Translations under genes and position numbers: made by a program
Notes under the pieces: model-generated
Told to the model about the DNA's origin: nothing
Databases searched by the model: none
What the model saw: only the letters and a program-made list of their open reading frames with translations
NCBI RefSeq assembly: GCF_007483665.1
Contig: NZ_ML660183.1
Coordinates: forward strand, 231,383-295,382
DNA from: Catellatospora sichuanensis
Lineage (GTDB): Bacteria; Actinomycetota; Actinomycetes; Mycobacteriales; Micromonosporaceae
Direction: 5' to 3'
DNA length: 64,000 bases
Shown: positions 1 to 8,188 of the stretch, piece by piece
How the letters are laid out: each line of letters begins with the position of its first letter
Numbering within the stretch: position 1 is the first letter of the stretch

Positions 1-106
1 CGCCGAACGTCAGCACCAGCTTGCTCCACAGCGGCGCCTTGGGGCGCGCGGCGGCGGACCTGCCGGGGGTGGACCTGCCAGAGGCACGGGGGCGGCGCTT
101 GGACAC
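1..106 (-). CDS. Putative LCP-family cell-wall protein, N-terminal fragment
   Basis: Only the first 35 residues lie in the window; the gene continues past the left edge. A GTG start at 106 is preceded by a GGAGAGG ribosome-binding site about 9 nt upstream. The visible residues are a basic, Ser/Pro/Arg-rich cytoplasmic tail followed by KAPLWSKLVLTFG, which looks like the entry into a membrane helix. That tail-plus-helix form is common in actinobacterial LytR-CpsA-Psr proteins, which attach glycopolymers to peptidoglycan. The family call is inference from this short stretch; another single-pass membrane protein is possible. Confidence 0.4.
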   Translation of the reverse strand, partial: MSKRRPRASGRSTPGRSAAARPKAPLWSKLVLTFG

Positions 107-295
107 GGGGGTGGTCCTCTCCACGGGCGACGTGGTGCGCCCGCTCCCCCCAGAGGACGCGCCCACCCACCGTAGGTGTTGCCCGCCACCGCGGCGAAGT
201 TCGTCCGGCGTCCACATCGCGACAGGGAGCCGCCCGTCACCTCACCCGGCGTGTAGGGCATTCTCGACCTGAACCGAACCGAGGGGGGCCGTGCC

Positions 296-1264
296 GTGTC
301 GCAGGTGCGCATCGTGCTGGAGGACGCCGACGACCCGGTGTCGCGGGAGCTGATCGCGGAGTTCTTCGCCGACATCGCCGCCCGGTACGCCGGCGCCGCC
401 ACCGCCCCTCCCCCGCTGGACCTCGCCGAGCTGCGCGCCCCGGACGGCACCTGGCTGGTGATGTACGACGGCGACGAGCCGGTCGGCTGCGGCGGCATGC
501 GCCGCAGCGACGACCACACCGCCGAGGTGCGCCGCGTCTTCCTGCGCCCGGCCGCACGGGGCCGCAACCTGGCCCGCACCCTGATGGCCGAACTGGAGGA
601 CGTCGCCCGCCGCCGCGGCTACCGGCGCATCCGGCTGGACACCGGCGACCGGCAGCCCGAGGCACTGCGGATCTACCAGACCAGCGGCTACCACGAGATC
701 GGCGACTACAACGGCAACCCCAACGCCAGTCACTGGCTGGAAAAGGACCTCACCCCCCGGCCCGGCGACGTTCGCGTGGTGGCCCGCAAGTACGACGGCC
801 GGCTGCACTGGCACGCGACCCTGCCCCGCCTCGGCGAGGACGAGCACGGGGTCTGGCTGGGCGCCACCCGGCACACGCCGTGGCGGCGCGGCGCCGAACC
901 GGCCGTGTTCATCCCGGCCACCCACGTGGTGCTGATCCCGCACGAGGGCGACTGGGTGGCCGCGTTCAACGCCGCCCCGCACCGCACCGAGATCTACATC
1001 GACGTCTCCGACCGGCCGGTGTGGCACGGCCCCGACGAGGTCGTCTCGATCGACCTGGACCTCGACGTGGTACGCCGCCGAGAGTCCGGCGACGTGCTGC
1101 TGCTCGACGAGGACGAGTTCGACGAGCACCGGGCCGCGTTCGGCTACCCCGACGACGTGGTCGCCGCAGCCCGGCGCACGGCCGAGGACCTGCTCGCCGC
1201 GGTACGCGCCCATGCCGAGCCGTTCGGCAAGGCGAGCACGCCGTGGCTGGAGCGGATGGGCTGA
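296..1264 (+). CDS. GNAT N-acetyltransferase fused to a DUF402 domain
   Basis: 322 residues in two domains. Residues about 1-155 are a GNAT acetyltransferase: the acetyl-CoA loop is RPAARGRNLA, followed by the alpha/beta ending RIYQTSGYHEIGDYN. Residues about 160-315 match DUF402, with the acidic core IDLDLDVVRRRESG and the DEDEFDEH stretch typical of that metal-binding, phosphate-ester-hydrolysing fold (FomD-like). GTG start chosen because GAGGGGGG lies just upstream. The two domains normally occur as separate proteins, so the fusion suggests acetylation and phosphate-ester chemistry on one small substrate. Substrate unknown. Confidence 0.8.
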   Translation: MSQVRIVLEDADDPVSRELIAEFFADIAARYAGAATAPPPLDLAELRAPDGTWLVMYDGDEPVGCGGMRRSDDHTAEVRRVFLRPAARGRNLARTLMAELEDVARRRGYRRIRLDTGDRQPEALRIYQTSGYHEIGDYNGNPNASHWLEKDLTPRPGDVRVVARKYDGRLHWHATLPRLGEDEHGVWLGATRHTPWRRGAEPAVFIPATHVVLIPHEGDWVAAFNAAPHRTEIYIDVSDRPVWHGPDEVVSIDLDLDVVRRRESGDVLLLDEDEFDEHRAAFGYPDDVVAAARRTAEDLLAAVRAHAEPFGKASTPWLERMG

Positions 1265-1336
1265 CCATCGCAACACCCCAGGGAACCTGCACGGCAGCGG
1301 CAGATGGGGATATGCGCAGGTAGCCGGACGCGTAGG

Positions 1337-1858
1337 TCAGGACCGCTTCGGGGCTTGCCAGCACATCCACAGCGAACCGACGCCGATCCCGCCGAGCCCG
1401 ACCGCCATGATCAGATAGGGGACGATGTTTCCCCAGTTGCCTGGGGTCACGGCCTGGTTCGCGGCCTCGCCGAAGACTTTCGCCGGAAGCTCATCGCCGG
1501 GCTGCGGCGTCGCCGCGTCGTCGACGTACAGCGAAACCTCGTCGATCGTGTAGGAACCGTCGGCGGCACGGAACTGGCCGTAGCAGTCCCACTCGTATTT
1601 GGTCCGCCCGCAATCGGACACGACGACCACCCCCGCATCGCCGCCGATGAGCGCGCCGAGCTCCTGGAACAGCAGACAGGATCCGCCCAGCCCGACGCAG
1701 CAGAGGGCGATTCCGAGCAGCCCGAGAATCACATAGGACAGACTGAACCGGGACAGACCAGGCGGTGCGGCGGGAACGCGGCCCGCAACCGGGACAAGTC
1801 CGGCGGTCAGCTTCCGCCGCGGTTTCCGCCAGCCTCGGTGCCGCTTGTTGTCCCTCAT
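1337..1858 (-). CDS. Hypothetical membrane protein with two helices
   Basis: 173 residues, family not recognised. A basic N-terminal tail (about 35 residues) leads into a hydrophobic helix (FSLSYVILGLLGIALCCVGLGG). An extracytoplasmic domain of about 70 residues follows, containing two cysteines (SDCGRTKYEWDCYG) that could form a disulfide, then a second helix (IVPYLIMAVGLGGIGVGSLWM). Resembles DUF3592-type small membrane proteins in layout, but this is only a topological resemblance. ATG at 1858 is preceded by an in-frame TTG; a TACCCT -10 box lies 9 nt before the ATG. Confidence 0.55.
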   Translation of the reverse strand: MRDNKRHRGWRKPRRKLTAGLVPVAGRVPAAPPGLSRFSLSYVILGLLGIALCCVGLGGSCLLFQELGALIGGDAGVVVVSDCGRTKYEWDCYGQFRAADGSYTIDEVSLYVDDAATPQPGDELPAKVFGEAANQAVTPGNWGNIVPYLIMAVGLGGIGVGSLWMCWQAPKRS

Positions 1859-1926
1859 CAATGGCCGAGGGTAGCCGTCTCGTCAAGCGCGCCCCGCGGG
1901 CTGACGGGAATTGGCGGCCTGCGAGT

Positions 1927-2475
1927 TCAATCGGCAGTCAGGTAGCGCTGGATCGTCGGGCCGAGCCAGGACACCAGCTCGTCCTCGGACATGCCCACCA
2001 CCGGCGGGAACTGCAGGATGTATCGCGCCAGGCCGATGCCGAGCATCTGCGCGCTGATCATCGCGGCACGCACCGGTGCACTCGCGGGGTCCCCGGTGAG
2101 TGCGGCGATCCTCGGGGCGAGCTGCCCGGCGAAGATCTCGCGCATCCGCTCGGCCGCGCCGTCGTTGGTGATGCCGGTGCGCAGCAGCACCTGCAGCGCC
2201 TCGCCGGCCTCCCACTGGCGCAGGAAGTGCCGGACGAACGCCGCTCCCAGCTGCTCGCGCGGGACGTCGGCGAGGGCGTCGAAGCGCAGGTCGAACTCGG
2301 CCGCGGCGGCGAACAGCTTCTCCTTGCTGCCGAAGTAGCGCATCACCATGGCCGGGTCGATCTTCGCGTCGGCGGCGATGGAGCGGATGGTGGCCCGTTC
2401 GTATCCGTCGGCGGCGAAGCGCTCACGTGCCGCCGAGAGGATGATCGACTTTGTTTCCGCCGAGGTGCGCCGCAT
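1927..2475 (-). CDS. TetR-family transcriptional regulator
   Basis: 182 residues. The N-terminal helix-turn-helix is clear (TIRSIAADAKIDPAMVMRYFGSKEKLF), followed by an all-helical ligand domain of usual TetR length. Start set at the ATG at 2475 because a -10 box TACAGT (2488-2483) ends 7 nt upstream and a -35 TTGATT (2511-2506) sits 17 nt further, giving a leaderless transcript. Divergent from the FAD monooxygenase; both promoters carry a 30-bp palindrome of the same design, so this protein most likely represses itself and the monooxygenase. Inducer unknown, possibly the monooxygenase substrate. Confidence 0.88.
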   Translation of the reverse strand: MRRTSAETKSIILSAARERFAADGYERATIRSIAADAKIDPAMVMRYFGSKEKLFAAAAEFDLRFDALADVPREQLGAAFVRHFLRQWEAGEALQVLLRTGITNDGAAERMREIFAGQLAPRIAALTGDPASAPVRAAMISAQMLGIGLARYILQFPPVVGMSEDELVSWLGPTIQRYLTAD

Positions 2476-2505
2476 GTCAACAACTGTAGGCCAACACGTG
2501 TTGAC
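2476..2505. promoter_or_regulatory. Predicted TetR operator 1
   Basis: Thirty bases with the form GTCAAC-N4-GTAGGCCAAC-N4-GTTGAC, containing the perfect 12-bp palindrome CAACACGTGTTG. It covers the -10 box and start point of the tetR gene and the -35 box (TTGACA, 2501-2506) of the monooxygenase gene. Same architecture as the site at 2535-2564. Operator role is inferred from symmetry and position. Confidence 0.75.
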
Positions 2506-2530
2506 AATCAACTCGGGCCAGGTCTAACGT
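2501..2530 (+). promoter_or_regulatory. Promoter of the FAD monooxygenase gene
   Basis: TTGACA (2501-2506) and TAACGT (2525-2530) separated by 18 nt. The -35 lies inside operator 1 and the expected start point lies at the left edge of operator 2, so both operators are placed to block transcription. Confidence 0.6.
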
Positions 2531-2534
2531 CGAA

Positions 2535-2564
2535 GTCAACAGATGTTGGCCAACAATCGTTGAC
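2535..2564. promoter_or_regulatory. Predicted TetR operator 2
   Basis: Thirty bases, GTCAAC-N4-GTTGGCCAAC-N4-GTTGAC, symmetric around GTTGGCCAAC. Its start is 59 bp from that of operator 1. It covers the predicted transcription start and leader of the monooxygenase mRNA. Assigned to the adjacent TetR protein by context. Confidence 0.75.
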
Positions 2565-2575
2565 CTGGAGGTACC

Positions 2576-3724
2576 ATGTCCACCCCGACAGTCGACGTGC
2601 TCATCGTCGGCGCAGGCCCCGCAGGACTCACCGCGGCGGTCGTGCTGACCCAGCGCGGACACACCGTCACCGTCGTCGACACGCAGGCCGAGGGCGCCAA
2701 CACGTCCCGCGCCGCCGTCGTCCACGCCCGCACCCTCGAGGTGCTCGAGCCCTACGGCGTCACCGCGACGCTGAACAGCCACGGGATCCCCGCATCGCGA
2801 TTCACCATCCGCGACCGCGACCGGCTGCTCGTCGCCGTGCCGTTCGGCGGGCTGCCCACGCCCTTCCCGTACACCTTGATGATCTCCCAGGCGGAGACCG
2901 AGGCAACCCTGCTGGCCCGGCTCCACGAGCTGGGCGGCACCGTGCTGCGCCCCGCCACGGTCAGCACCGTCGAGCAGGACGGCACCGGGGTCACCGCGAC
3001 CCTCGACGACGGGCGGCAGATCCGCGCCGCGTACCTCATCGGCGCCGACGGCATGCACAGCACGGTCCGCGAAAGCGCCCGGATCGGCTTCACCGGCAGC
3101 ACGTACGCCGAGTCGTTCTCGCTGGCCGACGTCCGGCTCGGCGGATCCGCCACGGACGCCGAGGTCGTCCTCTACTTCTCCCCGGCCGGGATGGTCGTCG
3201 TCGCCCCGCTGCCCGGCGGGACGCACCGCATCGTCGCCACCGTGGACGCCGCACCCGAACACCCCGACGTCGCGTTCGTACAGCACCTGCTCGACACCCG
3301 CGGGCCGCAGTCCGCACCGGTCGTCGTCCACGAGGTGGTGTGGGGCTCGCGATTCCGGGTGCACCACCGCATCGCCGACACCTTCCGCCACGGCCGGGTG
3401 CTGCTGGCCGGCGACGCCGCCCACGTCCACTCACCGGCCGGCGGCCAGGGCATGAACCTCGGCATCGACGACGCGGCCGCCCTCGGCGACACGCTCTCCC
3501 GCGTCCTCGACGGCGCCTCACCCGACCTGCTCGACGAGTACGCCGCGACGCACCGCGCGCACGCCCGCAAGGTCGTCGCGCTGGCCGACCGGCTCACCGC
3601 CCTGGCGACCATGCGCGCCGCCTGGCGACCGGCCCGCAACCTGGCACTCGGGCTGCTCGGCCGCATCCCCGCCTTCCGCCACCGCCTGGCCTGGAACCTG
3701 GCCGGCCTGGACCGCCGCCGGTGA
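2576..3724 (+). CDS. FAD-dependent aromatic-type monooxygenase
   Basis: 382 residues, class A flavoprotein monooxygenase (UbiH/PheA/TetX-like). The N-terminal dinucleotide fold has G12-x-G14-x-x-G17, the middle carries a DG motif (IGADGMHSTVR) and the FAD-ribityl GD motif is LLAGDAAHVHSPAGGQGMN near residue 278. Such enzymes use NAD(P)H and O2 to hydroxylate aromatic or polycyclic compounds, including some antibiotics. GGAGG precedes the ATG. Divergent from its likely TetR repressor. At 382 residues it is the short form, without a C-terminal thioredoxin-like domain. Substrate cannot be read from sequence. Confidence 0.9.
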   Translation: MSTPTVDVLIVGAGPAGLTAAVVLTQRGHTVTVVDTQAEGANTSRAAVVHARTLEVLEPYGVTATLNSHGIPASRFTIRDRDRLLVAVPFGGLPTPFPYTLMISQAETEATLLARLHELGGTVLRPATVSTVEQDGTGVTATLDDGRQIRAAYLIGADGMHSTVRESARIGFTGSTYAESFSLADVRLGGSATDAEVVLYFSPAGMVVVAPLPGGTHRIVATVDAAPEHPDVAFVQHLLDTRGPQSAPVVVHEVVWGSRFRVHHRIADTFRHGRVLLAGDAAHVHSPAGGQGMNLGIDDAAALGDTLSRVLDGASPDLLDEYAATHRAHARKVVALADRLTALATMRAAWRPARNLALGLLGRIPAFRHRLAWNLAGLDRRR

Positions 3725-3761
3725 CCTCCACCGCCGGGACCGGCGACGGCCGGGTCTCCAG

Positions 3762-3809
3762 ACTCGAATGCGTCCCGGGACGGGTTCGTCTCCCGAGACG
3801 CATTCGAGT
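3762..3809. terminator. Bidirectional terminator between convergent genes
   Basis: Inverted repeat: left arm 3762-3781 and right arm 3788-3809 share ACTCGAATGCGTC as a perfect 13-bp outer stem, followed by a mostly paired GC-rich inner stem and a short loop. It lies between the convergent monooxygenase and methyltransferase genes. Confidence 0.7.
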
Positions 3810-3824
3810 GCGCCCCGAACCGGC

Positions 3825-4438
3825 TCAGGGTTCGCCCAACACCGCCGCGATCGCGGCCTGCGGCCGCTGGGTGCCGTCACCGGGCCGATGCTGCCGATCG
3901 ACTTCCGTGAAGCCGGCCCGCGCCAGGCGCGCGGAGAACTCGTCGACCGGCCAGCGATAGGCCGTCACGACCTTGTGGTCGAAGGCGGAGACGTCGTCGC
4001 CGTAGACGAAACCGACCACCAGCGTGCCGCCCGGGGCCGTCACCCGCCGGAACTCGGCGAGCACGCCGTCGAGATCCTGGGGCGGCAGGTGGATCAGCGA
4101 GTACCAGGCCAGGATGCCGGCGATGGAACCGTCGTCGGCGCTGCGAGGCTGTTCATCGACCCGAGCCGGTACCTACCGTTCGGGTGCGCCGCCTTCGCAT
4201 GGGCGATGAACTCGGCAACCGGGTCGATCCCCGCAGCGTCGACACCGAGCGACCGGAGGTGGTCGGTGAGATGGCCGGGGCCGCAGCCCAGATCGAGCAC
4301 CTGGCCGGGCCGGATCGACAGATGCCGCCCGATGAAGGCCAGGTCCTCGGCATCCACCTGCTGGGTCGTGCCGAACATGTCGATGTAAAGGTCTGCGATG
4401 GACGCATACGCGTCCCGAACCTGCTCCACGTTCACCAC
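3825..4438 (-). pseudogene. SAM-dependent methyltransferase with a frameshift
   Basis: Two reading-frame pieces of one class I methyltransferase. The first (4438 down to about 4143) has the SAM motif VLDLGCGPGHLTDHL and the acidic end of motif II (AAGIDPVAEFI). After RLGSMNSLA the frame breaks; the following bases read in another frame give DDGSIAGILAWYSLIHLPPQ, then EFRRVTAPGGTLVVGFV to the end at 3825. A one-base loss near 4138-4144 explains it. Full length would be about 205 residues, normal for this family. Either a real inactivation or a sequencing error at a GC-rich site. Confidence 0.75.
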
Positions 4439-4475
4439 GTGACTATACGAGTCCTCGGAGCCGGCCCACCGAGCG

Positions 4476-5177
4476 CTAGAGCTGCAGGCGAAGGCCCGGT
4501 TGCGCCAGCACCACGGGGCAGCCGGCGTGCCGGGCGGCCTCGTCCAGCAGGCGGCCGTGGTCCAACCAGGAACGCAGGTGCGTCAGCACGAGCAGGCGCG
4601 CCCCGGCCCGCGCCGCGAGCCGCCCCGCCTCGCCCGCGGTGAGGTGCCGCGGCACGCCCGTATCGTCGAAGCCCGCACCCTCGGCCAGCAGCACCTCGCA
4701 GCCCTGCGCGAGCTTGTCCAGCGCCTCGCAGGGCGCGGTGTCGCCGGTGTAGCACAGCGCGTCACCGACCCGGAAGGCGTACGCCTCCATGCCGTGCTCG
4801 ACCGGTGCGACGGTGACCTCCAGCGGCCCGGAACGCAGCAGCCCCGACGGCAGATCGTGGAAGCGGAACTGCGGCGCGGGATGCCGCCAGTTCAGCTCGT
4901 CACGCAGGTTCGCCGGACCGTGGACGTCCAGCGGCGCCGCCTCGACCCGGTGGCGCAGGTAGGCGATGGCGCTCAGGTCGGAGCAATGGTCCGCGTGCGC
5001 ATGCGAGATCAGCACCGCATCCAGGCGTGCCGGATCGCAGTGCCGCTGCAACGGCCCCGCCGCGCCCGTGCCCACGTCCAGCAACAGCCGGTGCCCGGCC
5101 TGCTCCACCAGGTAGCAGGACCCGGCGCTGTCCGGACCGGGCACCGACCCGGCGCATCCCACGACTGTCAGCAACAT
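4476..5177 (-). CDS. Metallo-beta-lactamase-fold hydrolase (RNase Z-like subfamily)
   Basis: 233 residues. The metal-binding motif H59-A-H61-A-D63-H64 is intact, with later histidines (VAPVEHGMEAYAF, LTHLRS) and the aspartate in CYTGDTAPCEAL completing a two-zinc site. The compact, single-domain form resembles the RNase Z/PhnP branch that cleaves phosphodiesters, but no tRNA-specific exosite is visible, so a general phosphodiesterase is more likely than tRNA processing. ATG at 5177 chosen for the GGGGAGG site just upstream; an in-frame upstream extension has no conserved residues. Confidence 0.8.
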   Translation of the reverse strand: MLLTVVGCAGSVPGPDSAGSCYLVEQAGHRLLLDVGTGAAGPLQRHCDPARLDAVLISHAHADHCSDLSAIAYLRHRVEAAPLDVHGPANLRDELNWRHPAPQFRFHDLPSGLLRSGPLEVTVAPVEHGMEAYAFRVGDALCYTGDTAPCEALDKLAQGCEVLLAEGAGFDDTGVPRHLTAGEAGRLAARAGARLLVLTHLRSWLDHGRLLDEAARHAGCPVVLAQPGLRLQL

Positions 5178-5311
5178 CGTTCGGCCTCCCCGTCGATGCC
5201 ACCATGATGCCGCAGGACGCGCTGTCACGTGACCGTCGTCATCGGGACCACGTGTGGACGATGTCCCACCAACACCGCACAATGGACCACCCAGTGAAAG
5301 GACCCTAGATC

Positions 5312-5626
5312 ATGTCCCGGTTCCCTGAGGTCGTCGAACGCATGGCGATCGACCCCGAGTTCGCCGCGCACGCCCGTGCCCACCCAGACGAGGTCAGCGC
5401 CGAGTACGGGCTGAGCCCAGAGGAGGCCGCCCAGATGCTGGCGTTGACCGACGCCGGCTCGGGTGGCCCGACCGAACTCGACCAGCGCCTGTCCAAGAGC
5501 GGCATCGGCAGCGGCGCACTGGCCGGCCTGCTGGCGGCCGTCGAGCGGCCCAAGAAGGACGACGACGAGAACTCCACCGACCGGCCGCTGGGCCGCTGGG
5601 TCGGGCCGGGCTCGAACGACAAGTGA
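5312..5626 (+). CDS. Small LigA-like leader-type protein, possible RiPP precursor
   Basis: 104 residues. Residues 1-45 (FPEVVERMAIDPEFAAHARA, then DEVSAEYGLSPEEAAQMLAL) resemble the helical N-terminal fold of aromatic-ring dioxygenase LigA alpha subunits, a fold also used as the leader in Franean1_4349-type and similar putative RiPP precursors. The rest is low-complexity: a Gly/Ser/Ala stretch (SKSGIGSGALAGLLAA) and an acidic-polar tail ending GRWVGPGSNDK. GAAAGGA precedes the ATG. No radical SAM, cyclodehydratase or lanthipeptide synthase is next to it, so the precursor role is only a hypothesis. Confidence 0.6.
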   Translation: MSRFPEVVERMAIDPEFAAHARAHPDEVSAEYGLSPEEAAQMLALTDAGSGGPTELDQRLSKSGIGSGALAGLLAAVERPKKDDDENSTDRPLGRWVGPGSNDK

Positions 5627-5635
5627 CGCCCGCGG

Positions 5636-6274
5636 TCACAGGCTCCGTTTGAGCATCGCGTCGGCCAGCGCATCGGCGCACTCGGCCAGCCGCAGCCCCA
5701 CCACGTCGAGGCGGCGCAGCAGCTCGCGTTGCTTGAGCACCCGGCCGGTGACCTCGCCGCTGAGCAGCTCGGCCAGGCCCTGGGCGTAGAGGTGGCGCAC
5801 CCGGCCGGAGCGCTTGTGCGCGGCCAGCGCCGCCTCCGCGGCCTCGACCGGGCGATCGACCAGGCGATCCAGCGCCCGGCGCAGGTCGCGCAGGCCGACG
5901 GCGACCTGTTCCAGCATCGCCACCGCGTTGTGGTCCAGACGCACCCCGTACAGGTCCGTCTCGCGTACGTAGTCGCGCAGGTGGTCGAGCACGTCGTCGA
6001 CGGAACGGGACAGCCGGAACAGGTCCTCGCGGTCGATCGGCGTGGTCAGCGTCGCGGCCAGCTCGGCGACCAGGCGCCCCCGGTGGGCGTCGCCGTCGTG
6101 CTCGATCTCGGCGATGCGCAGCCGGGCCAGCGGCGGCTCAACCTCCCCGATGGTCACCATGACCGCCAGCGCCACCCCTTCGAGGGCGGCGTCGATCTGC
6201 GCCAGCACGATCGCCAGCACCCGCTTCGGGGCCCGCCCCGCGAGGTCGTCGAGCACCCGCCGCAGCCTGATCAC
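5636..6274 (-). CDS. DUF47 family phosphate-transport accessory protein (PhoU-like)
   Basis: 212 residues, all helical, with the DUF47/TIGR00153 pattern: LSRSVDDVLDHLRDYVRETDLYGV and a C-terminal run of charged helices. These proteins are encoded next to PiT transporters and are thought to adjust their activity, as PhoU does for Pst. GTG at 6274 chosen because a GGGAGG site lies between it and the transporter stop; the gap is only 19 nt, so the two genes form an operon with the transporter first. Confidence 0.85.
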   Translation of the reverse strand: MIRLRRVLDDLAGRAPKRVLAIVLAQIDAALEGVALAVMVTIGEVEPPLARLRIAEIEHDGDAHRGRLVAELAATLTTPIDREDLFRLSRSVDDVLDHLRDYVRETDLYGVRLDHNAVAMLEQVAVGLRDLRRALDRLVDRPVEAAEAALAAHKRSGRVRHLYAQGLAELLSGEVTGRVLKQRELLRRLDVVGLRLAECADALADAMLKRSL

Positions 6275-6293
6275 GGCCGCCTCCCGGCCGGGT

Positions 6294-7295
6294 TCACAGC
6301 GTGCTCCGCAGCGCCAGGCCCGCGGCATACCCCAGGGTGAGGCTGGCGGGCACGGTGACCAGCCAGGCGGTCAGCACCGGGGTGGCGAACTGCCAGCGGA
6401 TGCGGCGCACGCCGGTGCTGGCTCCGGCGCCGACCAGGCCCGCGGTGGCGGACTGGGTCATGCTGACGGGCACGCCGATGCCCGCGCTGCCGAACACCGC
6501 GGTCGCCGAGGCGAGACCGGCCGTGACCAGGGTCCACGGGCGCTGCGGGGTGAGCCCGCCGGTCGCGCCCTGGGCCATGCGCCGCAGGCTCAGCACCGCC
6601 CCGGCCGCGAACACCGCCGCCGTCGCGCACAGCAGCAGCAGCGGTGGGGCCTGCATGCCGGGAGCCTGATGGGCGACCCCGAGCGCGACGCCGACCACGG
6701 CGAACATCTTCTGCCCGTCGTTGGCGGCATACGCCAGGCTCTGCCCGGCGAACGCGGTGACGTGCGCGTACCGCATCGCGCGGGGCAGCCGGGAGCTGGT
6801 CGGCAGGCGGCGGGCGGCCAGGCCGAGCAGGTAGCCGAGGCCGCCGCCGACCAGCGGCGCGAGCGCGGCGACCGCGAGCACGACGGCCAGTGTGGACCAG
6901 GCGGGCGGCACGCCCAGCCCGGCGCCGACCCCGGCGAGGCCGCCGAGCACGGCCAGGGTCACGCTGGTCGGCACGCCACGCCAGGCCAGGCCGAGCACCA
7001 GGGCGAGCGCGACGCCGACACCGGCGAGCACGACCAGCGGCCCGCGGACGCCGCCCGCGTCGACGAGGCGGTCGGTGAAGGTGTGCGCGACGGCCAGGCC
7101 GAACAGCGCGGGACCGGCGATGATCGCGGCCAGCAGCACGGCCAGCACGCCGTAGAGCGGCAGTTCGCGTTGGCGCAGGGCCAGGGCGAGCAGGGCCGCG
7201 CCGTCGTTGGCGCCGCAGACGAAGACGAATCCGGTGGCCAGCATCGCAAAGCCGATCACCACGGCCGACCACCCCCGACTCTGCCAGGAGTTCAC
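6294..7295 (-). CDS. pit: Inorganic phosphate transporter, PiT family
   Basis: 333 residues, about ten membrane helices. The PiT signature G28-A-N-D-G32 is present near the N terminus and its repeat appears in the second half (AYAANDGQKMFAVVG), as expected for the internal duplication of the family. PiT proteins carry neutral metal-phosphate complexes in symport with protons. The following gene is its DUF47 partner. Start assigned to GTG at 7295; an internal ATG at codon 18 would cut into the first helix. Confidence 0.92.
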   Translation of the reverse strand: MNSWQSRGWSAVVIGFAMLATGFVFVCGANDGAALLALALRQRELPLYGVLAVLLAAIIAGPALFGLAVAHTFTDRLVDAGGVRGPLVVLAGVGVALALVLGLAWRGVPTSVTLAVLGGLAGVGAGLGVPPAWSTLAVVLAVAALAPLVGGGLGYLLGLAARRLPTSSRLPRAMRYAHVTAFAGQSLAYAANDGQKMFAVVGVALGVAHQAPGMQAPPLLLLCATAAVFAAGAVLSLRRMAQGATGGLTPQRPWTLVTAGLASATAVFGSAGIGVPVSMTQSATAGLVGAGASTGVRRIRWQFATPVLTAWLVTVPASLTLGYAAGLALRSTL

Positions 7296-7386
7296 CGTAC
7301 TTGATCAACTCAGTCGGGGTGGCGGGAATCCGGATTGCCGCTCGACCGGGTGATCCCTTAGCGTCACTCCCCGGGAGGAACACTTC

Positions 7387-8118
7387 ATGGCGAAGCTGAA
7401 CCAGATCATCGCGGTCGAGAAGGGCATCAAGAGCCGCTCGTTCCAGGACCTGACCGAGGCCCACCACGCCGTGCAGAAGCCTGCGCTGCTGTCGGGCATC
7501 TCGCGCACGTACCAGGCCAAGGACGAGGAGGGCGAGCAGCTGCCGCCGGAGTCCACGAAGGTGCAGACCCGCGCCGAGGACGTGCTGCGCCAGATCGGCA
7601 CCACCCTGACCCGGCTGTTCGACGTGACCGCGGCCAAGGACGCGACCAACTGCGTGGCCCGCGCCGACGTGGTCGTCGACGACCGGGTGCTGGTGTCCGA
7701 CGTGCCGGTGACCTACCTGCTGTTCCTCGAGAAGCAGCTCACCGACCTGCACACGTTCGTCAAGAAGCTGCCGGTGCTCGATGCCGCCGAGTCGTGGGTG
7801 TTCAGCGACTCCGCGGACTGCTGGTCGACGGAGCCGGTGCGCACCATCCGCACCAAGAAGGTGCCCCGCAACCACGTCAAGGCCGAGGCGACCGAGAAGC
7901 ACCCGGCGCAGGTCGAGGTGTACTACGAGGACATCGCGGTGGGTTACTGGACCACGGTGAAGTTCTCCGGCGCGCTGCCGGCCAAGCGGGTGTCGACGCT
8001 GCTGGAGCGGGTGGAGAAGCTGCAGCAGGCGGTCAAGTTCGCCCGCGAGGAGGCCAACAACGCGGAGGCGGTGGACAAGCACGTCGGCGACCGGGTCTTC
8101 GGTTACCTGTTCGCCTGA
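7387..8118 (+). CDS. Conserved protein of unknown function
   Basis: 243 residues, no membrane segment or signal peptide. Begins MAKLNQIIAVEKGIKSRSFQ; mixed alpha/beta composition with a conserved-looking charged C-terminal helix (RVEKLQQAVKFAREEANNAE). I recognise this as a family found across actinobacteria (and, as far as I recall, in some actinophages), without known activity. GGGAGGA lies 6-7 nt before the ATG and a TTAGCGT box lies 20-25 nt further upstream. It is followed directly by the tRNA-like locus, but a terminator hairpin separates the two. Confidence 0.75.
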   Translation: MAKLNQIIAVEKGIKSRSFQDLTEAHHAVQKPALLSGISRTYQAKDEEGEQLPPESTKVQTRAEDVLRQIGTTLTRLFDVTAAKDATNCVARADVVVDDRVLVSDVPVTYLLFLEKQLTDLHTFVKKLPVLDAAESWVFSDSADCWSTEPVRTIRTKKVPRNHVKAEATEKHPAQVEVYYEDIAVGYWTTVKFSGALPAKRVSTLLERVEKLQQAVKFAREEANNAEAVDKHVGDRVFGYLFA

Positions 8119-8128
8119 CCCATGAACT

Positions 8129-8146
8129 CCCCGCCGGAGGGCGGGG
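8129..8146 (+). terminator. Hairpin terminator after the 7387-8118 gene
   Basis: Stem CCCCGCC (8129-8135) / GGCGGGG (8140-8146) with a GGAG loop, starting 10 nt after the stop codon. No U-tract, as usual for GC-rich actinomycetes. Confidence 0.6.
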
Positions 8147-8188
8147 GGCGCGGAAGCGCAAGCTGAAGTTGAAGCCGAAACTGAACAA

